Positions 1 to 7,718 of a stretch of 21,534 nt of DNA are shown here, one piece after another (position 1 is the stretch's first letter; every line of letters starts with the position of its first letter). A program made the position numbers and the translations under genes. Source of the DNA: Rhizoclosmatium globosum (lineage: Eukaryota; Chytridiomycota; Chytridiomycetes; Chytridiales; Chytriomycetaceae). The DNA lies in NCBI GenBank assembly GCA_002104985.1, contig MCGO01000388.1:1-21534 (forward strand), read 5' to 3'. The notes below the pieces were generated by a model. The model worked only from the letters and a program-made list of their open reading frames with translations. It had not been told where the DNA came from and ran no database searches.

Positions 1-324
1 GTATCTGCTGCATTCTTCCCCGTTTGCCCTTCCCTCACACGTCTCTCTATGTTTGTTCTTTGTCACCATCTCTCTTTTGTCAGTGCCTGACACTGTCCCT
101 TTCAATCCATACCCAACTTTCAAACTTTGCATCGCTCTACTGCTTCTACTAATGCTTCTCACTGCTTGAATTGGTGTTGTAACAGTGAGTAGTGTATTGA
201 GCGATGACTGCCGATTCCCCTAGTGTGAGCTTCTGTCTCCTTGAATCCCTTCTCCTTTAATATTACTATCTCTTGTCTGGTGTGTTCAAATAAACAAATG
301 TAAAATGTATTATATCATCTTTTT
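1..324. other. Upstream region without a supported gene
   Basis: The first 300 bases are pyrimidine-rich and turn AT-rich towards the end. The window opens with GTATCT and holds several short GT/AG pairs, so this could be an intron or UTR of a gene to the left. No reading frame with recognisable content is present. A short ATG-initiated stretch near 203 runs only a few codons before a stop or a possible splice donor. I assign no function. Confidence 0.4.
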
Positions 325-590
325 ATTGTTGGTGGAATTGGTGGGAAATGGTGATAAACAGGTCCAAAAGCTGGTCCAGAGCTACTTATGGAATTTATGG
401 AATTTATGGCTATTTATGGATTGTGATAAACTGTTTATGGAATTTGTGAAAAAAACGATTTATTGATAAATAGTTTATTTGACATAAACAGCTTTTTCAG
501 TTTATTTCTAATAAACAGTTTATTGATAAATAGCCAGTCCATAAATTTCGATAAATTCACATAAATCACCACCAAACAAATAGCAATTTT
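325..590. mobile_element. AT-rich foldback element, MITE-like
   Basis: The segment is largely a long imperfect inverted repeat. The left arm around 395-440 (GGCTATTTATGG, then GATAAACTGTTTATGG) matches the reverse complement of the right arm around 508-545 (GGCTATTTATCAATAAACTG). Outer ends also pair loosely: TTGTTGGTGG near 326-335 faces CACCACCAAACAA near 567-580. Short motifs built on TTTATGG and GATAAA recur on both strands. It has no coding capacity and no clear target-site duplication. The features fit a non-autonomous foldback/MITE element or its decayed copy. It lies directly upstream of the kinase start and could contribute to that promoter. The family is not identified. Confidence 0.5.
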
Positions 591-654
591 TTCTCACTGA
601 ACGCGGGCTAAACCCTTATTTCAAATTTGCTCCAAGATTTGCTAGTCAGGGAAG

Positions 655-2384
655 ATGGCCACCATCCCAAACAGCGATATAGCCGTTTCCTCGGAATTGC
701 TCGGAGAAGGCTACTTTGGAGAAGTATTCGCAGGATTGTATCTGACATATCGCGTTGCGATCAAGAAGTTTCGTTCGTTGCCTGTCAAAGCACAACAAGG
801 CGACCTCAACAAAGCGATTCAAGAGGCAGCGATCTGGGGATCCCTGAGGCATCCAAATATTGCGATGCTATGGGGAATCGCTACAGATTCGGATGGACTG
901 CCAATGCTTGTCATGGAGCGCTTTGAGACCAATCTGCTCACCCGCCTGCATTCAAACCTAATACCAACTGAGGACGAGCGCATCCAGTGGCTTCTCAACA
1001 TTGCCAATGCTTACAAATACTTGCATAGCTTGGATCCGCCAGTTTTCATCGCGACTTAAAACCGGATAATGTATTGCTTGGTAGCCTTTCACTTTTTCAA
1101 TTGAGCATTACCAACATTCAACATTCAATATATTTTCAACAGACTCTACTGGACGCGCAGCAGTAGCTGATTTCGGATTAAGCAAGCTACAAAACATGTA
1201 TTCACAGTTCTTACCAAGACAGCAAGGCAAGGGGTGGTCATTGCCGGTACGCGCCGCCTGAATTTATGGCCGTGGCTACAGACCCTCCTGCAAATACGAA
1301 TTTTTAGTTTCGGGATGACCATGTACGAAATCTTGACCCGTCGTTATCCTTTTCAAGGAGAGGAAGGCGAAAATGATATGATCTTGATCATTCAATGGTT
1401 GAAGCAAGGAGACAGACCGCATCGACCGGGAGCTATCATTAATGAAAATGAAGAGAGATATGCGGGAGATTTGGTTTCTGACGATGCTTGGAAACTGATT
1501 GAACAATGCTGGGCCAATGATCCAAATGATCGGCCAACATTCTCTGCCATCTGCGAAGAAATCACACGTTGGACTCAGCTCGTCCAAACAATACAACTGA
1601 TACTCAAGTGAGGAAGGCAGACCTACCTCTTCTGTGGTGACAAGTGACGTGTTGAATGTGGGAACTTTGGTTGAACAAAGTGAGCACCCGTGTTGACTCT
1701 ACCACGTGTTTTGCCCTCATTTTCGGAAGCAGAATTAGACGACACAATCACCAACGGGTTCTAACTCCGAATGATGTACCTTCTTCATCAGACCCATCAG
1801 ACCCATCGAGCAACATGTCTCCAAGCAGACACTCAATAACATCAACTACTTCTACGCTTTTGTCGTCTTCATCAGATGCGCCTCCTGATTACGAATCTAT
1901 ACAATCTGCTGACAATGTTGACGCGATCGATTACAGCAAAAAGGCTCATTCACACTTCTCAGAATCATCTCATGTTGCAACAACAGAAATAACTGAAACC
2001 GACCCTACAGCGCAATACAGCATTGGTCTCAATTACTTTTCAGGAATTGGTGTTCCGAAAGACCTTGTGGAGGCAGTCAAGTGGTTCCAATTATCTGCGG
2101 ACCAAGGAAACGCGGATGCACAATATAAATTGGGATGGTGTTATTACAATGGAGAAGGTGTTGCACAAAATTATCACAATGCTGTGAAATATTTCAACAT
2201 GTCTACTTCGAAGAACACAGTTATTCCAGAGGAGGAGGAGGAGGAGGAGGATGAGTTGGTAGCCAAATTTGGGAATGTGAAAATGCAACCTCGAGCCATG
2301 GACGTGATGAAGTCGAAGCAAAAGGCGGCGGCGGAGAGTAAAGAGAAATCGTTGTTTCGTCGGTTTTCGTTTGTGAGAAAGTAG
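655..2384 (+). CDS. TKL-type protein kinase fused to Sel1 repeats, frame broken
   Basis: This is a probable Ser/Thr kinase of the tyrosine-kinase-like group with a C-terminal Sel1 (TPR-like) scaffold. The glycine loop LGEGYFGEV lies at residues 16-24 and the VAIKK lysine at residue 37. HRDLKPDN is at 1047-1070, DFGLSK follows a 62-nt intron at 1081-1142, RYAPPE is near 1245-1262, SFGMTMYEI near 1306-1332, and an RPTF helix near 1533. An acidic and Ser-rich linker leads to two Sel1 repeats (about 2004-2198), then a poly-Glu run and a basic tail. The frame changes near 1043 (one T short in a T run), 1210, 1295, about 1605-1690 and about 1765. All core kinase motifs survive across these breaks, so sequencing indels are as likely as true decay. 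The kinase and Sel1 parts could be two genes, but the linker reads through in alternating frames, favouring one. The partners and pathway cannot be told. Confidence 0.72.
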
Positions 2385-2451
2385 AAGAAAGAGGAAGAGG
2401 AAGCTGTCGAAGAAATAAAACTATCATTTTTATTTTTTTAAAATAGCAATT
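2385..2451. terminator. Shared 3' region of convergent genes
   Basis: These 67 bp separate the stop of the kinase-Sel1 gene (+) from the stop of bZIP copy A (-). The stretch includes AATAAAA on the plus strand near 2415 and AT-rich sequence that could serve polyadenylation in both directions. The assignment rests only on position and base composition. Confidence 0.35.
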
Positions 2452-3800
2452 TTATTCCGATATTTCAATTTTCTCCATTCGTTCCATCAAATCAGTCAAG
2501 TCTTTCCTCAACCCTTCCCTTGCAACTTCAACAGCAATCCACATATTGGCTCTCTCATCCACTGTCGTGCATAGCGCCTCAAGCTTGTACAACACGTGCT
2601 TTGATTGGAATAGCAAATCGTCATCGAATGGTCGTTTGGTACTGAGAATGCACATTTCGTCAATCAGGTCCCGTGCTTCCTTACAGGCAAATGAGGGTAT
2701 CTTGTGCATCATATCGCGCACAATCATCATCTCAGCTGGCAGTTTTGAGAGATCTAAAGGTTGTTTTGGCTTTGATGACGGCAGGGAGCACTAAGTTTAC
2801 TGAAATGACGTTCATGCAGTGCATTCCGCGCCTGGAATACTGAGAATATTTCAGCTACTTTGATCGATCTAATATTGAGCATTCATCGAGTAACTGAACG
2901 ATAGCCTACGCTTTTGAATATAAGTTTCCTAGCTTCCTTTGGATTGGACACTCTAGACTGCGCCTAAGACATGGCTCAGTATTAACGACATGAGATAATT
3001 GAATAGCCTTACAAGGTACGTTTCAAACATAGTATCCACAGCCTCTCTTGTCCTTCAAACTGTCGACAGCAGACAACGCAATTCTAGCACTCTCAATCTC
3101 CAACGGCCCAAACAACTCTTCACTGGATCGATTCATTTCATCTGGTGGAATCAGACTCGCAAACAACGCATCGAGTTCCATATCCATACTGAAATCCCCA
3201 AAGAGAGCATTCCCATTCGCGAGCCCACCAGAACCCGGAACCAACGGAGACACCGTACCCGGCGGAGTTGCAATAATCCCCTTCAAAAGCACGTTCTCCG
3301 CCTCGATCTGAGCCAGCCTCGCTTCCAGGTTTCTGATCTGATCCATCTGAACAGTTGTCTTAATCCGCTCCGCAACACAGCTCGCACATGGGAGCAGGCC
3401 CGACGCACGACCAGGTCCAGGGCACCACTCGTTTGTTTGAGGAAGGCAACTTCGGCCTCGAGTTCGTTGATTCGGGCGAGTGCGAGTTCGAGTTTGGTCT
3501 GTTGCCGATGGTGTTGTTGGTGTTGAAGTGGAGGATGACGACAGCGACGACAATTGCGCTACTTTTTGTTCGAGATCGGCGAGATAGGCCGCCTTTCGTT
3601 CGCGGTGGATTCGCTGGTTTTCTCGGTTTTGCGCGATTCGTTTTGATGCGGGTTCAGAGTTTGTTTTGCGACGACCTCGGTTGCTGTGCGGATCAAAGGG
3701 GCGGTGGTTGTTGTTTGGAGGGGTTGTTGAGTGGTGGTTGAAGTGGTGGTGGTGGTGTGGTTTGTTCAGTGGGAAGTGTCAAGGAAGGTGGTGGATTCAT
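2452..3800 (-). CDS. bZIP transcription factor paralogue A, frame broken
   Basis: Start ATG at 3800-3798. A Pro-rich N-terminus leads to FDPHSNRGRR and a bZIP basic region containing AQNRENQRIHRERKAAY (about 3650-3570). A leucine zipper frame (INELEAEVAFLKQ) follows, then CASCVAERIKTTVQMDQIRNLE. The first alpha domain begins EELFGPLEIES. A 55-nt intron (2958-3012) interrupts it, after which SRVSNPKEARKL and AEIFSVFQARN resume. The last domain begins MMIVRDMMHKIPSF and ends KIEISE. The frame slips near 3720, 3497, 3385, 3050, 2905 and 2800, nearly always as if one base were missing. Conceptual correction gives a protein colinear with intact copy E (11219-12381). It is predicted to be a nuclear DNA-binding dimer. 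Its target genes are unknown. Pseudogenisation remains possible. Confidence 0.7.
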
Positions 3801-3803
3801 TTA

Positions 3804-4950
3804 TTAATCAAAGAAACGTCCTTGAACTCCTTCAACCAACTCTTCAATTCCTTCATTCAAAGACACGCCTCTTCCATTCCTACATCCTGATTCCCTCCTC
3901 CACCTTCACTTCCACTCACAAACCCTACAACTCGCCATAATACACGCCTCTCTTCTCTTGTCCGTGCAATCTCTCCAAGCTTTGCCAAATTGTCTTTGGT
4001 CTCCAAAACAGTTCTGCGTTGCCACTTTGTTTTTCAGTCACAAGTACACAGAGTTCATCGATAAGTGCACGTGCTTCTTTGGATGTGAAGGAAGGGAGAT
4101 GGCTCAGTGTGCTTTTGAGGAGACTTGTTTCATTGGATTGGCGGGTAGATGAAGAAGCATTGGGAGATGGGAAGAGAGAAGTGGGTGGCGCGTTCATGTT
4201 GGGAATTGGGTCCGCACTCAATTGAGAATTTGGTAGGGAAGAATGTGGAATAGGTTGAAAAAGTGGATGTACAGGCTGTATACAGGACGGAAGGGTATCT
4301 GATTCCGAGTCCATGGGTCATGGTGAATGTTCGTTGATTGGGAAGTGGAGGTCGGAATGAAGGTTGAGGAATGCAGTAACAGCCTTGGGACTTTCCCGCA
4401 TAGCAGTGGTATCGTGTACCTGCATGATATGTGGTTGACTTTGAGGTGATTGGTCACTGTGGCAGTCACAAGCTCGTTATTTTCACGCTGTTGTTCGAGT
4501 TGTTCCGCAGCATATGATCGTTGCTCTAAGTTCCACATTCTCCGCCACCAGTTTCTCAATTTGTTTCGATTGAATTGCGGATCGGATGCGTTCAACAGGA
4601 CAAAGGGAGCACGAGGAGGCCACGTCCACGGAACCAAGTCCCAATCGCTGTTCAAGTTCAAAGACACGTTGTTTGTACACTTCGATTTCAATGTCTTTTG
4701 TTGCATTTGACGCACGTGCCGAGACGAGTTCTTTGATTCGATCGTCAAGATCGGAAAGGAAAGCCAGATTGAGACGGCTGCTTGAACTGCTGACTGCTGC
4801 CGTTCGCTTGGCGATTCGACCTCGAATTTGCGTTCCAGATCCATTTGTGCTTGTGGCGTACGACGTGTCCACCATTCTTACCTTGGTTTCGTCGTTGGAA
4901 GGGTACTTTTTGCACGAAACCCTGATTGAATGCTTTCCGGCTGGTCCCAC
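3804..4950 (-). CDS. bZIP-like paralogue B lacking basic-region residues
   Basis: The start is uncertain: ATG at 4950 or, better, at 4875 (MVDTSYATS). The zipper half is clear: AFLSDLDDRIKEL, then VYKQRVFELEQRL. It is followed by the family CxxC helix CSLCPVERIRSAIQSKQIEKL. The stretch that should hold the Asn-x7-Arg signature reads instead KRTAAVSSSSSRLNL, so sequence-specific DNA contact is probably lost. A coiled-coil AAEQLEQQRENNELV continues after a frame slip near 4520. A Pro/Ser-rich linker and only one C-terminal alpha domain (LSHLPSFTSKEARALIDE...) follow; the ELFGP-type first domain is absent. There is an in-frame TGA near 4320 and slips near 3945 and 3870. The family C-terminus, IEELVEGVQGRFFD, ends at a TAA at 3806-3804. 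It may be a dominant-negative dimer partner, or a decaying gene. Confidence 0.6.
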
Positions 4951-5003
4951 GTGGTCCCGCCTTATTTAAATTGATTTATTCAGATTAATTAAATGTTCTT
5001 TTA

Positions 5004-6398
5004 TTACAATGAAGCATTTTCAACCTGTGCAATCAAATCCTCGAGCGTGTTGCTACTCTGACCAGAATGCCGAACAATCTCAAACGCAACCCAGAACTTT
5101 GTCCGGTCTTCAACACTTTTGCTCAAAATCTCGAGCTGGTACAGCAAGTAGTTCAAGACAAAGAACCCTTCCGCATCGCATTCATACACCCAAAAGCTGC
5201 ACACCTGGTCGATAATTTCACCATGGTCTTTGAATGACGGTACCGCTTTCATAGTGTCGCGGAATGCTTGCACGGGTGCTGGTAGCTGGCCGAGTGGACG
5301 ATTTGCATACTGTCGCCGAGTTTCTTCCGACGGTGCACATAAATTCGAAAAGTGGATCTTTGAAAATACAAAAATTCAATAACTCAGAAGTACCTGCGTA
5401 AGACTTAAAAATAACTACAAGAAACATACCTCATGTTTCGCATTCCGTTCATGAAATATCGAAAAAATCTCCATTAACTTGTGTCGATCCATTATGCTCG
5501 TGAAATCAATCAACTGTTTCCCTCGTCTCACGAATTCAATCAACAGTTTCCTTGCTGCCTTTTGGCTCGTGATGCGTGTCTCTTTCACTGCGAGTTCAAA
5601 GTAATTATCAATGAATGTTCCACGCTCTTTGAGGGATGGAAGAGCTTTGATGGTGATTATGAACGATTCCACTTCAATAGGGCCGTATAATTGTTCAGAG
5701 GTTTTCTTGTCCTCGGATTCTTCCAACAGGAAATCCAAATTCATTGCGCCGTCAAGAGAGGAGTTGCTGAAATGGAAGGAGACTGTTGAATGTCAAACAG
5801 GAACGGGTCAGTGAGTTGCATTGGTTGGGGAGGGGTTGAGATTATTGTGGTTTGTTGACTGGCTTTTAGCTCATAAACGAGGCGTTCGAGGGCAACGATT
5901 TGGTCTGTGCAGATTGCATTTTTCATTCTCTCTGCCGCACAGGAAAGACAGCCATGGGCGAGGATGGGCGCTGATGCCGTGCAATGTTTGAACATTGGCA
6001 TTCGATTTGGAGCTCAACATTTCGTTTTCGGAGGGCTTCGAGTTCTTGAATGTGTTGTGGAGTCGGTTGGACTTGGGTTTGGGATTGGGAAAGGTTGAGA
6101 GGCTTCGGATTCGTGGTTCCTGATTGGGCTTCTTTCAGGGCAGCTGTCAATTCGGCCACCTTCGTTTCTACTGGTACCCCAAGAGTAAGCCTCAAAATTT
6201 AATTGCAATGGAAACCTTACAGTCAGTGACATATTGCTTCTTTCTGTCTCGGAGGGCTCGTTGGGCATGCGATTCAGCTCCGCCTTTCGAGAAGGTGCAT
6301 CCTCGTTTGTCTTTTTCTTCCTCGGTCGAGTGAGGGTTGTAGCCATGTTGACCGGCGGAGGCTGTTGATGATGAGGTGGGAGATGGTGATGGATCCAT
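5004..6398 (-). CDS. bZIP transcription factor paralogue C, frame broken
   Basis: ATG at 6398 (MDPSPSPTSSS). The N-terminus contains YNPHS and a Lys-rich stretch. The basic region is split by a one-base slip near 6255 into KAELNRM and AQRALRDRKKQYVTD, which together give the canonical fungal NRxAQRAxR signature. A 50-nt intron (6171-6220) then joins to LETKVAELTAALKEAQ. Next come CLSCAAERMKNAICTDQIVALE, a linker, EQLYGPIEVESF (first alpha domain, to about 5430), a 72-nt intron (5358-5429), and the second alpha domain starting IHFSNLCAPSEE and ending VENASL. Other slips lie near 6325, 5990 and 5743. The second exon of the C-terminal domain is intact (118 codons including the stop). This copy has the most standard basic region of the cluster. 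It is likely a nuclear transcription factor; its targets are unknown. Confidence 0.7.
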
Positions 6399-6452
6399 TT
6401 CAAAAAGGAATTTGATGGAATTTGTCATTGCGAAACGAATGATGAGAAACCT

Positions 6453-6590
6453 CAGGAATCTGATACGATGCATCGAGTTCAGTTATTCGGTCTTCGAGAT
6501 TGCTGATGCACGCAGCCTTCTTTCCCTCAGTTCCTTTGGTTCTCACGAATCTGAGCTGGTCGAGTCGAAAATGGCTCGATAAGTTCTTAC
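6453..6590 (-). pseudogene. Truncated bZIP relic D
   Basis: Nucleotides 6453-6578 align with the bZIP-coding segment of copy E at 12189-12316. I count about 109 matches in 127 columns (roughly 86%), with two single-base gaps. Encoded remnants include KKAACISNLEDRITELDAS, matching KKAAYISDLERRIAELEAS of copy E. There is no start codon, no NPHS motif, no second helix and no C-terminal domains. The similarity ends on both sides, so this is a partial copy rather than a full gene with sequencing errors. It sits immediately upstream of copy C and would overlap that gene's promoter. Its reading frame happens to stop one base before the copy C ATG. Confidence 0.6.
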
Positions 6591-6672
6591 TCAAGAGGTG
6601 TCTGGGTAATGAAGTGGGAAGGTTAAATAGAGTCAAATCCAATATCTTCAAAGTTAGCCACCAACATCCCGC

Positions 6673-7092
6673 ATGGCAACACTTGGGCCACCACCCACCG
6701 GCGCCGGATCATCGGCTGGAGTCCATAACGGAGCGCATTCTGCACTCGCTCTCGAAATTGACGACACTGAATTTGAAGCTGAACCGCTTCTAATGTCGCT
6801 GTTCATTCGGGACCAATTAACGGACTGGCTCGATAAGCACTAACTTCTCAAACAAGAGATCGAAAAGAACGGCCGTTTGCGGTTGTTTGAGACAGTCAGA
6901 ACAACGGAGCGCAATGACAAGGTCTCTGCTTTTCTCCAAATGGACCGAACAAAGAACCATTTGAGTGTTTCGACTTCATCCGCATTTTCTCAGGGGGTCG
7001 GTGATGTCGCAACTATTTGCGACTTTGCCTCACAAAATTTCCTTGGGGTCAAAAAGGGACACTCACCCATCCTTCTCGGCCTTATTTCTTGA
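6673..7092 (+). CDS. Hypothetical protein, interrupted by in-frame TAA
   Basis: ATG at 6673 opens a 56-residue frame (MATLGPPPTGAG..., then DDTEFEAEPLLMSLFIRDQL, ending DWLDKH) that stops at TAA 6841-6843. The same frame continues without a stop for 82 more codons to TGA at 7090-7092, beginning LLKQEIEKNGRLRLFETVR. The composition on both sides is protein-like: acidic then basic helical text, few rare residues. The TAA may therefore be a nonsense change or sequencing error within one 139-codon gene. I do not recognise the family. Alternatives are a genuine 56-residue protein or chance. No neighbour suggests a function. Confidence 0.35.
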
Positions 7093-7718
7093 TGAATATG
7101 AAACCTACATTCCTCGTCCTTATATTTACGTGTTAACAATAATACAACAAAGACGTCCAAGGTCACCAATTTCCCGATTTCCGTTTATTTTATGGAATTG
7201 CACTCTTTTGACGATACGTAATTAGTCGCTCACCAAAACTCCGATTTGCTTCAATCCAAAAAATTCAAGAGAAAAAAACCCTTATCCAAAACTTCAAGGT
7301 CTTGGTTTTATGGATTTGGCCTTAGTGTGTTGATTATAGTCTCTAAAACATACAGTCAACCCTAAAACAGTAAGCAACCAACAAACCATACACTCTAAGA
7401 TTTAATAATAATTTTACTTTTGTTATTAGCCTACAGAACATAAATCTGAAGTTTTGGAAACACTAAGTCAAACAAAAAAGAGGGAGAACATTTTATTTAC
7501 GTTAAGTTCTTTTTATCAATATTATAAATGGCAACCAAAAAAGTAAAAGATACTCAGAAAAGCTCAAGACGTCAGCGTGAATTGAACCGCTGAGTAAAAC
7601 GTACTGGCCCAGCGCGTTACAAAATCACCTACGTCCTTCCTCACATGCATAAATATTTACAATATTAATTGATAGCTAATTGTAAACGTCTTAAAATGGA
7701 CTTATGGAGTTTTAATAA
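7093..7718. other. AT-rich intergenic region
   Basis: These 626 bases contain no recognisable reading frame. They are rich in A runs and TTTATT-type words. A palindromic-looking stretch lies around 7280-7320, where CCAAAACTTCAAGG faces GGTTTTATGGATTTGG. The only structured element I can support is a tRNA-like segment at 7568-7635, listed separately. The right end should carry the promoter of the SNF2 gene. Confidence 0.5.
7568..7635 (-). other. tRNA-like remnant or tRNA-derived SINE head
   Basis: On the minus strand this 68-nt segment starts GACGTAG and ends GACGTC, giving five acceptor-type pairs plus a wobble. A D-arm-like stretch (TAGGTGATTTTGTAACGC) resembles an A box, and AGCGGTTCAATTCACGCT resembles a T arm/B box with one bulged base. 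A clean cloverleaf with a definable anticodon cannot be drawn, and the length is short for a tRNA. It looks like a decayed tRNA or the 5' head of a tRNA-derived SINE, whose AT-rich body would extend leftwards on the plus strand. Confidence 0.3.

Noticed and set aside
3388..3741. 117-codon open frame on the plus strand
   Set aside because: It is antisense to the bZIP basic region and zipper of copy A, which match three paralogues.
4218..4844. 208-codon minus-strand frame overlapping copy B
   Set aside because: Only its middle (AAEQLEQQRENNELV) fits the family; the remainder is out of frame with the zipper and CxxC helix, so it is a mixture created by frame slips.
5358..5429. TGA in the second domain of bZIP copy C as evidence of decay
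   Set aside because: Using the later acceptor (TTTCAAAG) removes it in a 72-nt phase-0 intron and leaves an intact exon aligned to copy E.
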